From positions 1,426,001 through 1,490,000 of the forward strand of contig CAWKCD010000001.1 of NCBI GenBank assembly GCA_963848035.1: a stretch of 64,000 nucleotides of DNA, read 5' to 3'. Below the pieces are notes generated by a model that ran no database searches, had not been told where the DNA came from, and saw nothing but the letters and a program-made list of their open reading frames with translations. Source of the DNA: JAVVHH01 sp963848035 (GTDB taxonomy: Bacteria; Pseudomonadota; Alphaproteobacteria; Acetobacterales; Acetobacteraceae). Position numbers and translations under genes: made by a program. Shown here piece by piece: positions 48,366 to 57,812 of this stretch. The stretch's first letter is position 1, and each line of letters starts with the position of its first letter.

Positions 48366-49397
48366 CTAGGAGTTCGGCCCCCGCTCCATATTGATCGGCT
48401 GCCACCGGCGCAGCGGCGAGCCCGCCAGCACCGCCGGGTTGACGCAGCTGGTCGGCCAGCGGCCTGTCGCGGCCAAAGCCAGCTCCTGACCGACCCGGCG
48501 CTTGCGCGCGGGATCGAAGCGGGCGGAGGCCGATGCGACATGCGCGGACAGCGTCACGTTCGTCATGGAGAGCAGCGGGTTGTTGTGGCCCGGCGGCTCC
48601 GTCTCCAGCACGTCCAGCGCCGCATGCGCGATCCAACCCTCCTGCAACGCCGTGATCAACGCCGCTTCCTCGACCGTGCTGCCGCGGCCGGTGTTGATGA
48701 AGATGGCCCCTTTCTTCATGCGCCGGAAATGCGCCTCCTTGAGCATGCCGCCGGTCTCCGGCGTCCCCGGCGCATGCATCGAAATGAAGTCCGACTGGCT
48801 CAGCACCTCGTCGAGCGTCGCCGGCAGCACGCCGTAGGGCGGCATCAGCGTCTCCTCGATGAACGGGTCATACGCCATCATCCGCAGCCCGAACGGCCGC
48901 GCCCGCGTCGCCACCGCGCGCGGGATATGGCCGAACGAGATGAACCCGAGCGTCAGCCCCATCAGTCGCGGATACTGGTAGAGCGTCGGCCGCCCCTCTT
49001 TCCACCGCCCCTCGCGCACCATGCGGTCCTGATCGACCACGCGGCGATGCCCGGCCAGCAGCAGCGTCATCGCGTGGTCGGCGACTTCCTCGATGAACGT
49101 GTCGGGGCAGTTGGTGACCGGGATGCTGCGCGCCGTGGCGGCCACGACGTCGATCTGGTCGACGCCGACGCTGCCGACCGAGATGATCTTGAGGTTCGGC
49201 AACGAGTCGATGATCCGCTTGGTGACCTTGACGCCCTTGCCGTAGATCGCATCCGCTTCCTTCGCCGCCGCAATGAACCCGTCCTCGTCCGCCGGCGCCT
49301 CGGTGATCTCGACTCCGAGGGGGCGAAGCGCCTCCATCTCGTATTCGTAATCGGTCGGGCCTGGCCCGGCGACGGTGAAGACCTTGAACCCGGCCAT
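48366..49397 (-). CDS. 2-hydroxyacid dehydrogenase
   Basis: A 343-residue NAD-dependent D-2-hydroxyacid dehydrogenase. Catalytic residues are seen as Arg in NTGRGSTVEEAA, Glu in LDVLETEPPGHNN and His in LSAHVASASA. The Rossmann loop reads GFISFGHIPRAVATRA, with Pro where Gly is usual, which could change cofactor fit. ATG 49397 has a GAGGAAG box upstream and was preferred over a start 54 bases earlier. It follows the FAD monooxygenase gene on the same strand with a gap of about 40 bases, so they may be co-transcribed. Confidence 0.88.
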   Translation of the reverse strand: MAGFKVFTVAGPGPTDYEYEMEALRPLGVEITEAPADEDGFIAAAKEADAIYGKGVKVTKRIIDSLPNLKIISVGSVGVDQIDVVAATARSIPVTNCPDTFIEEVADHAMTLLLAGHRRVVDQDRMVREGRWKEGRPTLYQYPRLMGLTLGFISFGHIPRAVATRARPFGLRMMAYDPFIEETLMPPYGVLPATLDEVLSQSDFISMHAPGTPETGGMLKEAHFRRMKKGAIFINTGRGSTVEEAALITALQEGWIAHAALDVLETEPPGHNNPLLSMTNVTLSAHVASASARFDPARKRRVGQELALAATGRWPTSCVNPAVLAGSPLRRWQPINMERGPNS

Positions 49398-49437
49398 TGC
49401 GCTTCCTCGATCGGTTTGGCGCATCAAGCCAGCTTCG

Positions 49438-50946
49438 TCAGGCGCTGGCAATCAGCCCGATCGCGCGCGCATGGTCGCGCAGGATCGCCGGATCCTGCCC
49501 CGTATCCGCCAGCGCCACATAGCCGTCGGGCCGAACCAGATAGGCCGCATCCCGCGCCAAACCGGCATGTCCAGCATCCGCGCACCAGGCGAATTCGTGC
49601 AGCGCGAGACCCAGTTCGCTCGTCGCCATGCGGAGGTCGCGCGTCGCCTCGCCGTAGACATGGACCTGCCAATCGAGCGATCGCAGCGCGTCGAAATTGG
49701 CCACCGCCGCGACCCAGGGCAGGCGGTCGCCCCCCGCGACGTCACCAGCCTCGCCTCGGCTCAGCGCGCTGTCCGTGTAGGCGATCCGGACCTGCGACAC
49801 CGTACGGAACATCGCCCTTCGTACCGCGGAGAACCCGGTCAGCAACGGCAAGACATGCGGCATCAGCACGGTCCGGACGAGGGTGCTGCCGAGACCCTGC
49901 CCGATCATGGTGGTGAACGCGCGGTCCGTGGTCGCGACCAGCGAGCGGGCGAAGCCGATCCGCTCGGGCTCATAGCTATCGAGGATCCCAGCGTCGGCCC
50001 GGCCGCGCATCACGTCGGCAAGTTTCCATCCCAGATTGATCGCGTCTCCGATGCCGGTGTTCATGCCCTGCCCGGCCACCGGGCTGTGGATGTGGCCGGC
50101 ATCCCCGCCGATGAAGCAGCGCCCGACGCGGAATCGCGCCGCCACGCGGTGATGCACGTGATAGAGCGAGAACCAGTGCAGCTCGCGGACCCGGACACCG
50201 CCGAGCGCCTCGATCCGCGCCTGGATCTCATCGAACCGAACATCCGTCCGGCCGCCAAGCTCGGGCGGCACCAGCCCGATCAGCCGCTGCATCCCGGTGC
50301 TGCGAACCGGGAGCACGAGCGCGAGACCATGCGCGTCGAGGCTCATCACCATGTCCTCGTTCGCACCCTCGATCGACACGTCGGCGACGAAGAAGCGTTG
50401 GTCGTAGCTGCCGCCGGGGAAATCGATCCCGAGCGCATGCCGAACGGCGCTATGCGCGCCATCGGCGCCGAAGACATAAGGCGCGCGCGCCGCCTCGGTC
50501 CGCCCGTCGCGCTCGAGCGTGACCTCGACGCCGTCCTCGTCCTGCCGCAGCCCGGTCAGCGCGGTGTTCCACTCCACCGCCACCCCGGCGTCGCGCAGCT
50601 TCGCATTCAGCAGGCGTTCATGGTCATCCTGGGGATAGCAGAGGAGATAGGGAAACGGGCTCAGGCCGGCGCCGATGTCGCCCAGTTCGAACGAAGCCGC
50701 CTCATGGCCGGCCTCTCGCAAGTGCACCCGTTGCATCCGCACGCCGTGGGCGACGAGATCGTCGGCGAAGCCGAACTGCCGGTAGAATTCGAGGTTGCGG
50801 GCGTGCACGACCATCGCACGCGAGTGCTGCGCGGGACCGGAGTTCCGATCGACGATCCGCACCGGAACGCCGCGACGAGCCAGAGCTAACGCCAAGACGA
50901 GACCGGTCGGTCCCGCGCCGGCAACGAGAATGGGGGTGTCGGCCAT
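49438..50946 (-). CDS. FAD-dependent aromatic monooxygenase
   Basis: A 502-residue class A flavoprotein hydroxylase (PheA/TfdB/RdmE-like). GxGxxG motif is VAGAGPTGLVLALALARRG; later GDAGHIHSPVAGQGMNTGIG is the FAD ribityl motif; the C-terminal thioredoxin-like domain fits the phenol hydroxylase group. The natural substrate, probably a phenol or polyketide, is unknown. Start ATG 50946 (a TTG lies one codon before). A perfect 14-base palindrome lies 20 bases upstream. Confidence 0.87.
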   Translation of the reverse strand: MADTPILVAGAGPTGLVLALALARRGVPVRIVDRNSGPAQHSRAMVVHARNLEFYRQFGFADDLVAHGVRMQRVHLREAGHEAASFELGDIGAGLSPFPYLLCYPQDDHERLLNAKLRDAGVAVEWNTALTGLRQDEDGVEVTLERDGRTEAARAPYVFGADGAHSAVRHALGIDFPGGSYDQRFFVADVSIEGANEDMVMSLDAHGLALVLPVRSTGMQRLIGLVPPELGGRTDVRFDEIQARIEALGGVRVRELHWFSLYHVHHRVAARFRVGRCFIGGDAGHIHSPVAGQGMNTGIGDAINLGWKLADVMRGRADAGILDSYEPERIGFARSLVATTDRAFTTMIGQGLGSTLVRTVLMPHVLPLLTGFSAVRRAMFRTVSQVRIAYTDSALSRGEAGDVAGGDRLPWVAAVANFDALRSLDWQVHVYGEATRDLRMATSELGLALHEFAWCADAGHAGLARDAAYLVRPDGYVALADTGQDPAILRDHARAIGLIASA

Positions 50947-50966
50947 CAACCTTCTCCCTAATTCAT

Positions 50967-50980
50967 TGACCCTTCGGTCA
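50967..50980. promoter_or_regulatory. Perfect palindrome upstream of FAD monooxygenase
   Basis: TGACC and GGTCA are separated by CTTC, a perfect 5-4-5 inverted repeat. This spacing resembles operators of TetR-family repressors. It lies 20-34 bases upstream of the monooxygenase start, where a repressor would block transcription or initiation. No TetR gene is in the window, so the regulator would be elsewhere. Confidence 0.5.
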
Positions 50981-51013
50981 TTAAATTAGAGCAGACCTCG
51001 CGTTGGTGCAACC

Positions 51014-51793
51014 TCAGCCGGCTTGGCGCGACGGCTCCCCGGGATGGCGGCCGGCCCGCTGCGGGAAAGCGAGGATGCAGATGACGATGACGACGCCGAT
51101 CATCAGCGACGCGAGCGGACGGCTGAGGTTCAGGCCGCCATTGGCGATCGGCTTGTCGAGGAAGTCGCCGACGGTCGCGCCCAACGGCCGGGTCAAGATG
51201 AAGGCGGCCCAGAACAGAGCCACGCGCGAGACCCTAGTCCCGAAATACAGCCCGGCGACGACGACCAGCGCGGCGCCGAACACGAGCGCGCCGCCGCGGT
51301 AGCCGAGACCGCCAGTGTCGGCGGCCCAGTCGCCGAGCGCGGTGCCGAGCGTCTGCGAGAAGGTGATCGCCGCCCAGTAGAACGCCTCGACCCGAGGCGT
51401 CGAGACCGAGTCCACCGCGATCGTGCCCTCGGCCCGATACCAAAGCGCCAGCGTGCCCATCAGCAAAAGCAGCAGCAGGCTCGAGCCGCCGGTGTAGCCG
51501 ATCCCGAGCGAGCGGTCGGCGAAATCGGCCATCGTGGTGCCGAACGTGGTCGAGGCCACGATCGTCGCCCAATAGAGCCAGGGATGGAACGTGCGGGCGC
51601 GGATCTGCAGCACCACCAGGCCGATCAGGAAGGCCGCGAACAGCGCCGTCCCGGCGAGATAGCCCCAGTTCAGCGTCATCGTGACGGTATCGCCGCCGGT
51701 CTCGCCCAAGGTCGTCGCCAGGATCTTGATGATCCAGAAGGTCAGCGTGACAGCGGGAACCTTGGTCAGCGTGGTGTCGGTCGGCGCGCGCAT
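51014..51793 (-). CDS. COG4705-like membrane protein with four internal repeats
   Basis: A 259-residue membrane protein with about seven or eight helices. The same motif recurs four times: KILATTLGETGGD, TIVASTTFGTTMAD, TFSQTLGTALGDWA and ILTRPLGATVGDFL, each at the start of a helix pair. It fits the uncharacterised COG4705 family. Conserved acidic residues and threonines inside membrane repeats suggest a metal or proton translocation role, which is inference. It ends 67 bases before the monooxygenase start. Confidence 0.8.
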   Translation of the reverse strand: MRAPTDTTLTKVPAVTLTFWIIKILATTLGETGGDTVTMTLNWGYLAGTALFAAFLIGLVVLQIRARTFHPWLYWATIVASTTFGTTMADFADRSLGIGYTGGSSLLLLLLMGTLALWYRAEGTIAVDSVSTPRVEAFYWAAITFSQTLGTALGDWAADTGGLGYRGGALVFGAALVVVAGLYFGTRVSRVALFWAAFILTRPLGATVGDFLDKPIANGGLNLSRPLASLMIGVVIVICILAFPQRAGRHPGEPSRQAG

Positions 51794-51851
51794 TATCGAT
51801 CTCCGGGGCGTCGGAGGATCGACGCGTCATGGCGCGCGTGGTTCCGGTCGG

Positions 51852-52550
51852 CTACTCGGCGCGGAAGGTCACATGCTCTGCGAGGGCGGCGCGTTCGGTG
51901 GTGAGCTGGTTCGGCAACGCGTCCGGGTCGGCCGTGCCGAGCGCCATGCCGCAGACGATGATCTCCTCCGGCTGAAGGCCGAGCTCGGTGCGGATCACCT
52001 CGTGGTAGGCGGCGAAAGCGGCCTGCGCGCACGTGTCGAGCCCGAAGCCGCGCGCGCCGGTCATGATACCCTGCATGAACATGCCCAGGTCGATATAGGC
52101 GCCGATGCCCAGCCGCCGGTCCGTGGTAAAGATCATGCCAACGGGCGCGCCGAAGAAGTCGAAGTTGCGGTCATGCCAGGCGCGCGACGCCTCGCGGTCG
52201 CCCTTGCCGATCCCGAGCAGCGCATAAAGCTGCCAGCCGACGGTGCGGCGGCGGCTCAGATAGGGCTCCGGCCAGGCGCCGGGATAGTAGTCGTATTCGG
52301 GCTTCGGATCGGCGGCTCCGCTGGCGCGGACTTCGAGGATCGCGCGGCTCAGGCGCTCCTTGGCGGCGCCGGTCAGGACATAGGTGCGCCAAGGTTGGGT
52401 GTTGTTGCCGCTGGCGGCGCGGGCCGCCGCTTCCAGGAGGTGCTCGACCGTCGAACGCGGAACGGGGATGTCGCGAAAAGCGCGGATGCTGCGGCGGGAG
52501 CGGATGGCGGCGAGCACGGTCTCGGCGTCATCAGGGGCAAGCTCGTTCAT
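51852..52550 (-). CDS. Nitroreductase family protein
   Basis: A 232-residue nitroreductase-fold FMN enzyme. AIRSRRSIRAFRDIPVP, ASGNNTQPWRTYVLTG and IVCGMALGTADPDALPNQL are the family motifs; AGARGFGLDTCAQAAF precedes the last. The ORF is open upstream; ATG 52550 is the start that matches the family. It is divergent from the SBP gene by 88 bases. The substrate is unknown. Confidence 0.88.
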   Translation of the reverse strand: MNELAPDDAETVLAAIRSRRSIRAFRDIPVPRSTVEHLLEAAARAASGNNTQPWRTYVLTGAAKERLSRAILEVRASGAADPKPEYDYYPGAWPEPYLSRRRTVGWQLYALLGIGKGDREASRAWHDRNFDFFGAPVGMIFTTDRRLGIGAYIDLGMFMQGIMTGARGFGLDTCAQAAFAAYHEVIRTELGLQPEEIIVCGMALGTADPDALPNQLTTERAALAEHVTFRAE

Positions 52551-52638
52551 GGCGCCGAGTGTCGCAGACTCCCTACCGCCTTGGAATGCGCGCGAATGAG
52601 TCGCTAAGCTCGCTTTTGTGCAGTGCAGGAGTTCGCCC

Positions 52639-54204
52639 ATGCAACGTCGCGCCTTCCTTGCCGGGTCCGCCGCGCTTGCGCTTCCCGTCCCCGCCCTGGC
52701 GTTCGAACGGGTGGGCGACCGCCGCATGCTGGTGTTCTCCGGCGGCCAGCCCGTCCCGGTGCTGGACCCGCACGTGCGCTACGATTGGTCGACCCGGATG
52801 ATGCAGCAGGCCGTCTATGACGCCTTGCTGAAATACGAGGGCAACCCGGCCAAGGCGGTTCCCTGGCTCGCAGAAAAGTGGGAGACCAGCGAGGACGGCC
52901 GGGTCTGGACGTTTCACCTAGTGGGCAATGCGAAGTTCCATAACGGCGACCCCGTCGATGCCGAGGCCGTCCGCTTCTCGTTCCAGCGCGCGCTGCGGCT
53001 GAACAAGGGCGTCGCCTGGATGCTCAAGGCGGCGCTCGATCCGGCGGGGATCGAGGCCCTCGACGCCCGCACGGTCCGCATCACGCTCAAGGAGCCATAC
53101 GGCCCGTTCCTCTCCTTCATCCCGCTCTGGTTCATCGTCAATCCGAAACAGGTGGGCGGCGACGACGACGGCCAGAAGTTCCTGACCGACGGCGACGCCG
53201 GCTCCGGGCCGTTCCGCATCAAGCGCTGGGACGGGCAGGCGGTCATGGCGCTCGATGCGGTGCCGGATTACTGGAAGGGCTGGCCGATGGCCGACGCCGA
53301 GCGCCCGGCCGGCGTGATCTATCGCGTGATCCGCGAACCCGCTCCGCGCAAGGCCGCGCTGCAGCGGGGCGAGATCGATATCGTCACCGAGATGACGCCG
53401 GACGATTACGACCAGCTCGCCAAGCTCCCGGCGATCCGGGTCACCGACGACCAGGGCATGACGCCCTTCACCATCCAGATGAACACGCAGAAGGGCCCGA
53501 CCGCGGACCTCAACTTCCGCAAGGCCCTGGCCTACGCCTTCGATTACGACGCGCTGCTGCAGATCGAGAACGGCGCCGCCAAGCTCCTGACCAGTCCGTT
53601 CCCGGACGCGATGACGTTCTACACCTCGGTCAAGGACATCCCGCGCCGGGACCTCGACAAGGCGCGCGCATTCCTCGGCAAGACGCAGTGGGCCAAAGGC
53701 GGGATCTCGCTGGATTATACCTATGTCGCCGGTCTCGAGGTCGAACGGCGGATCGGCCTGGCGCTGCTCGAATCGCTGCAACCGTTGGGGATCACGGTGA
53801 ACGTCGTCGCGCAGCCCTGGCCGACGCTCACCGCGCGCGGCGCCAAGCCGGAAACCGCGTCCGACCTCGTCGCCGTCTATGTAACGCCGGTGAGCCCGGA
53901 TCCGGACGTGCTGGCCGCGCAATATGCCTCCACCGCGCATGGCCAGTTCTGGGGCATGCACCAGCTCGAGGACCCCAAGCTCGACTCGATGGTGGTCGCC
54001 GCCCGGCTCGAGACCGACCAGGCCAAACGCGGCACGATGTACGCCGACATCCAGCAGCGCATCGTCGACCTGCAGCCCGCCATTTTCGGCATGATGGAAA
54101 ACCGCAAATGGGCGATGCGGGACTACGTCAAAGGCTTTGACTATTGTCCGCTGAAGCTCACCGGCGAGGTGGATCTCTATACGCTCTACGCCGCCAAGGC
54201 ATGA
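52639..54204 (+). CDS. ABC transporter substrate-binding protein, peptide/nickel (family 5) type
   Basis: A periplasmic binding protein of 521 residues with a twin-arginine-like signal (MQRRAFLAGSAALALPVPAL). DALLKYEGNPAKAVPWLAEK, NAKFHNGDPVDAEAVRFSF and NFRKALAYAFDYDAL are SBP_bac_5 features; this family binds oligopeptides, dipeptides, nickel-chelates and other conjugates. ATG 52639 follows an AGGAG box by 8 bases; a GTG 21 bases upstream is in frame. It leads an eight-gene coupled operon; its stop overlaps the first permease (ATGA). Confidence 0.93.
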   Translation: MQRRAFLAGSAALALPVPALAFERVGDRRMLVFSGGQPVPVLDPHVRYDWSTRMMQQAVYDALLKYEGNPAKAVPWLAEKWETSEDGRVWTFHLVGNAKFHNGDPVDAEAVRFSFQRALRLNKGVAWMLKAALDPAGIEALDARTVRITLKEPYGPFLSFIPLWFIVNPKQVGGDDDGQKFLTDGDAGSGPFRIKRWDGQAVMALDAVPDYWKGWPMADAERPAGVIYRVIREPAPRKAALQRGEIDIVTEMTPDDYDQLAKLPAIRVTDDQGMTPFTIQMNTQKGPTADLNFRKALAYAFDYDALLQIENGAAKLLTSPFPDAMTFYTSVKDIPRRDLDKARAFLGKTQWAKGGISLDYTYVAGLEVERRIGLALLESLQPLGITVNVVAQPWPTLTARGAKPETASDLVAVYVTPVSPDPDVLAAQYASTAHGQFWGMHQLEDPKLDSMVVAARLETDQAKRGTMYADIQQRIVDLQPAIFGMMENRKWAMRDYVKGFDYCPLKLTGEVDLYTLYAAKA

Positions 54205-55208
54205 TCCGCTTCCTGGCCGGGCGGATCGCGCTGCTCGGCCTGATGCTGCTCGGCCTCGTCGTCATCACTTTCGTCGTCTCCAACGTCGCGCCGTCCGACC
54301 CGGCGGCGCTCGCCGCCGGGCCGGACGCGACGCGGGACATGATCGAGACGGTCCGGCACGAATATGGCCTCGACCAGCCGCTGCCGCTGCAATTCGTCCG
54401 TTACGTCTCGGACCTGCTGCACGGCGATCTCGGCCGCGCCGTCCAGACCGGCAACCGGGTCGCCGACGATCTCGGGCGCTATCTGCCGGCCACGCTCGAA
54501 CTGGTGCTGCTCTCCATGGCGCTCGCCGTCGCCGTCGGCGTTCCCTCGGGCATGCTCGCGGCCGTCCGGCGCAATCACCCCGTCGACCACGCGCTACGCC
54601 TGCTGGCGGTCTCGGGCGTCGCACTCCCCGCGTTCTGGGCCGCGCTGCTGCTGCAACTCGTCTTCGGCGTGTGGTTGGGCTGGCTGCCCACCAGCGGCCA
54701 ACTCTCGGTCGCCACCGCACCGCCCGAGCCCCATACCGGCATGGTCATTCTCGATGCGCTCCTCGCCGGCGATCTCAGCGTTGCCGGCGAGGCGCTGCAT
54801 TACGCGATCCTGCCCGCCTTTGTGCTTGCGCTGCCCTCGCTCGCCGCGATCATGCGGGTCGCGCGCGCGGAGATGATCGAGGTGCTCGGCGCCGATTATG
54901 TCACCGCGGCCCGGGCGCATGGCGTCGCCCCTCGGCGCGTCGTGGCGCTGCTCGCGCTCAAGAACGCCATGCTGCCGACGCTGGCGATGATCGGCCTCCG
55001 CCTGGGCTGGACGCTGGGCAGTTCGTTTCTGGTCGAGACCGTGTTCGACTGGCCCGGAATCGGGCTCTACGCCGTGTCGTCGGCACTGGCGTCCGACTTC
55101 AAGCCGGTCATGGGCGTCACCCTGGCCGTCGGCGTCACCTTCATGCTGTCCAACCTGGTGATCGACCTCGCCTATGGCTGGCTCGACCCGCGGACGCGCT
55201 CCGCATGA
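54201..55208 (+). CDS. ABC transporter permease (DppB/OppB type)
   Basis: A 335-residue inner-membrane permease with about six helices. ARAEMIEVLGADYVTAARAH is the EAA loop that contacts the ATPase, and LRLGWTLGSSFLVETVFDWP the family C-terminal block. The start is the ATGA overlap with the SBP gene. Its stop overlaps the second permease. Confidence 0.93.
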   Translation: MIRFLAGRIALLGLMLLGLVVITFVVSNVAPSDPAALAAGPDATRDMIETVRHEYGLDQPLPLQFVRYVSDLLHGDLGRAVQTGNRVADDLGRYLPATLELVLLSMALAVAVGVPSGMLAAVRRNHPVDHALRLLAVSGVALPAFWAALLLQLVFGVWLGWLPTSGQLSVATAPPEPHTGMVILDALLAGDLSVAGEALHYAILPAFVLALPSLAAIMRVARAEMIEVLGADYVTAARAHGVAPRRVVALLALKNAMLPTLAMIGLRLGWTLGSSFLVETVFDWPGIGLYAVSSALASDFKPVMGVTLAVGVTFMLSNLVIDLAYGWLDPRTRSA

Positions 55209-56092
55209 GCGAGGCCGCGCTCCCGCTCGCCGCCGCGCCGTTCCGCCGCCTGCGCTTCGTCGTCTGGACCTTCCGCGGCAGCGCCTCGTCGCTGGTCGGC
55301 CTGTTCCTGGTCGGCGCCTTCCTCGTGCTGGCCGCGATCGGCCCGGCTATCGTCCCCTACCCCGCCGACGCGACCGGCGCGATGCACCTGGCGCAGCGGC
55401 TGCAACCGCCCTCGCTCACGCATCCGTTCGGCACCGACGAGATGGGCGACGACATCCTCACCCGCGTCGTCGTCGGCACCCGCACCAGCCTCTGGGTCGG
55501 CCTGACCATCACCGGGATCGCGACATTGATCGGCGTCCCGCTCGGGATTGCCGCGGGCTATATCGGCGGCATGCTGCGCCGGGTCATCATGCGGGTGACG
55601 GACGTGTTCCTGGCGGTTCCGGGCTTGGTCCTGGCGCTGGCCATCGTCGCCGCGCTCGGCCCCGGCGTGATGCATGGGGTGCTGGCGCTCTCGCTGGTGT
55701 GGTGGCCCGGTTACGTTCGTCTGATCGAGGCCAAGGCGCTCACGCTCCGCAACGAACCCTATGTCGAAGCCGCCCGCACCATGGGCGCCGGACACACGTG
55801 GATCCTGCTTCGGCACATCCTGCCGAACTGCCTGTCGCCCCTCGTGGTCAAGGCCAGCATGGACATGGGCCTGGCCATCCTCGGGGTCGCCTCGCTCGGC
55901 TTCATCGGCCTTGGCGCGAAACCGCCGGCGCCGGAATGGGGTGCGATGGTCTCGGTCGCCCGCTCCTACATGCCGGATTGGTGGTGGTACAGCTTCTTCC
56001 CCGGCCTATTCATCTTTCTGACCGTGCTCGGCTTCAATCTGTTCGGCGACGGCCTCCGCGACATGCTGGACCCGCGGAGCGAGCGCGGATGA
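55205..56092 (+). CDS. ABC transporter permease (DppC/OppC type)
   Basis: A 295-residue permease with the N-terminal OppC domain (SSLVGLFLVGAFLVLAAIGP) and the EAA loop NEPYVEAARTMGAGHTWILL. LSLGFIGLGAKPPAPEWG (read SLGFIGLGAKPPAPEWG) is the conserved signature near the C-terminus. It overlaps both neighbours by 4 bases. Confidence 0.93.
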   Translation: MSEAALPLAAAPFRRLRFVVWTFRGSASSLVGLFLVGAFLVLAAIGPAIVPYPADATGAMHLAQRLQPPSLTHPFGTDEMGDDILTRVVVGTRTSLWVGLTITGIATLIGVPLGIAAGYIGGMLRRVIMRVTDVFLAVPGLVLALAIVAALGPGVMHGVLALSLVWWPGYVRLIEAKALTLRNEPYVEAARTMGAGHTWILLRHILPNCLSPLVVKASMDMGLAILGVASLGFIGLGAKPPAPEWGAMVSVARSYMPDWWWYSFFPGLFIFLTVLGFNLFGDGLRDMLDPRSERG

Positions 56093-57027
56093 GCGCGCTG
56101 CTGGAAGTGATCGACCTCCGTCTCGGCTTTTCCGGCTATGACGGCCCGATCCAGGTATTGAACGGCATCGACCTCGCCGTGGCCGAAGGCGAGAGCGTGG
56201 GCATCGTCGGCGAAACCGGCTGCGGCAAGTCGGTGCTGGCCCGCGCCGTGCTTCGGCTCGATAAGGCCGCGGAAATCCGCACCGGGACGATCCGCTTCGA
56301 CGGCCGGGACATCCTCGCCATGACGCCGCCGGAACTCCGCGCCCTCCGCGGCGCCGGGATCGGCATGGTGTTCCAGGACCCGGCCACCTACCTCAACCCG
56401 GTCTTCACCATCGGCCACCATCTCGCCGAAGTGCTACGGGCACATCAAGTCGCCGCCATCCGCCCCCGCAGCGTCGAGTTGCTGGATGCCGTAGGCCTGC
56501 CCGACGCCGCCGCGCTGCTGGCGCGCTATCCCCACGAACTCTCCGGCGGTATGCGGCAACGGGTCCTGATCGCGCTGGCTTTGGCCGCCAACCCGCGCCT
56601 GCTGCTCGCCGACGAGCCCACCACGGCGCTCGACGTGACCGTGCAGCGCCAGGTGCTGCGTCTGATCGCCGACCTCGTGGACCGGCTCGGCCTGACACTC
56701 GTGCTGATCAGTCACGATCTGGGTGTGATCGGCGCGATGTGCCGCCGGGTCGTGGTGATGTATGCCGGAACGATCGTCGAGGACGGGCCGGCCGAGCAGG
56801 TGCTGGACGCGCCGCGTCATCCGTATACCCAGGGCTTGCTGGCCGCGGTGCCGGACCTGGAACGACCGGGCATGGTGCCGCGCGGGATCGCCGGCAGCAT
56901 CCCCTCGTTGCGCGATCCACCGCCGGGCTGCCGATTCCATCCGCGCTGCCCGGTCTCGCTGCCACGCTGCCGCAGCGAAGTGCCCCGCCTGCGCCGAGGC
57001 GTCGCCTGCCACTTGGTCGCCGCATGA
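56089..57027 (+). CDS. ABC transporter ATP-binding protein (DppD/OppD type)
   Basis: An ATPase of 312 residues. Walker A GETGCGKSVLARAV, signature LSGGMRQRVLIALALAANPR, Walker B LLLADEPTTALDVT and switch His in LVLISHDLG are all present. The C-terminal oligopeptide/dipeptide extension with the CRFHPRCP cysteines, which can hold a cluster, is present at about 280-300. Overlaps both neighbours. Confidence 0.94.
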   Translation: MSALLEVIDLRLGFSGYDGPIQVLNGIDLAVAEGESVGIVGETGCGKSVLARAVLRLDKAAEIRTGTIRFDGRDILAMTPPELRALRGAGIGMVFQDPATYLNPVFTIGHHLAEVLRAHQVAAIRPRSVELLDAVGLPDAAALLARYPHELSGGMRQRVLIALALAANPRLLLADEPTTALDVTVQRQVLRLIADLVDRLGLTLVLISHDLGVIGAMCRRVVVMYAGTIVEDGPAEQVLDAPRHPYTQGLLAAVPDLERPGMVPRGIAGSIPSLRDPPPGCRFHPRCPVSLPRCRSEVPRLRRGVACHLVAA

Positions 57028-57812
57028 CCGCGCTGCTCGAAGCCCGCGATCTCGTCTGCGCTTTCGGAGCCAAACGCGCGGTCGACGGCGTCGGACTCGC
57101 CCTGCAGCCCGGCGAAGCCCTCGGTCTCGTCGGCGAATCCGGCTCCGGCAAGACCACCGTCCTGCGCGCGCTGCTCCGTCTGCAATCCGCCGCGTCCGGC
57201 CAGATCGTCCTCGATGGCGCCGATCTCACCCACGCTTCCGGAGCGGCGCTGCGTCCGTTGCGGCAAGCCGTGCAGGTCGTGTTCCAGAACCCGCACGCCG
57301 CACTCGACCCGCGCTTTAGTGTCTGGTCCGCCATCTCCGAGCCGCTGCGGCTGCAAGGTGGCTGGTGCCGCCGGCGGCTGCGCGACCGTGTCGTGGCCTT
57401 GCTCGAGGATGTCGGCCTGTCCGCGGAATTCCTGCCGCGATACCCGCACGAACTCTCCGGCGGCCAGAAGCAGCGGGTCTGCATCGCCCGCGCGCTCGCG
57501 CCCTCGCCGCGCGCATTGCTGCTCGACGAGCCCACCTCGGCGCTGGACGTCTCGGTTCAGGCGCAGATCATCGAACTGCTCGCTCGGCTGCGCGCCCGGC
57601 ACGGCCTGGCCTACCTGTTCGTCTCCCACAACCTCGCCGTGGTCCGCCTGCTGTGCGACCGCGTTGCGGTCATGCGCGCCGGCAGGCTCGTCGAGCAAGG
57701 CCCGGCGGCGCAAGTCCTTGCCACACCGAACCACGACTACACGCGAACACTGCTCGCCTCCGTGCTGCCCCCGCGGGCACGCGCGGCTTCACGCCTGGAG
57801 GATCTTCCATGA
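57024..57812 (+). CDS. ABC transporter ATP-binding protein (DppF/OppF type)
   Basis: The second ATPase, 262 residues. Walker A GESGSGKTTVLRALLRL, signature ELSGGQKQRVCIARALA, Walker B LLLDEPTSALDVSVQ and switch His FVSHNLAVV are intact. It lacks the C-terminal cysteine extension seen in the first ATPase. The pair of ATPases is the rule in peptide importers. Overlaps HyuAB by ATGA. Confidence 0.93.
   Translation: MTALLEARDLVCAFGAKRAVDGVGLALQPGEALGLVGESGSGKTTVLRALLRLQSAASGQIVLDGADLTHASGAALRPLRQAVQVVFQNPHAALDPRFSVWSAISEPLRLQGGWCRRRLRDRVVALLEDVGLSAEFLPRYPHELSGGQKQRVCIARALAPSPRALLLDEPTSALDVSVQAQIIELLARLRARHGLAYLFVSHNLAVVRLLCDRVAVMRAGRLVEQGPAAQVLATPNHDYTRTLLASVLPPRARAASRLEDLP

Noticed and set aside
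57365..57808. Upstream extension of the HyuAB ORF
   Set aside because: Overlaps the conserved ATPase frame; the ATG at 57809 starts the conserved ATP-binding motif.
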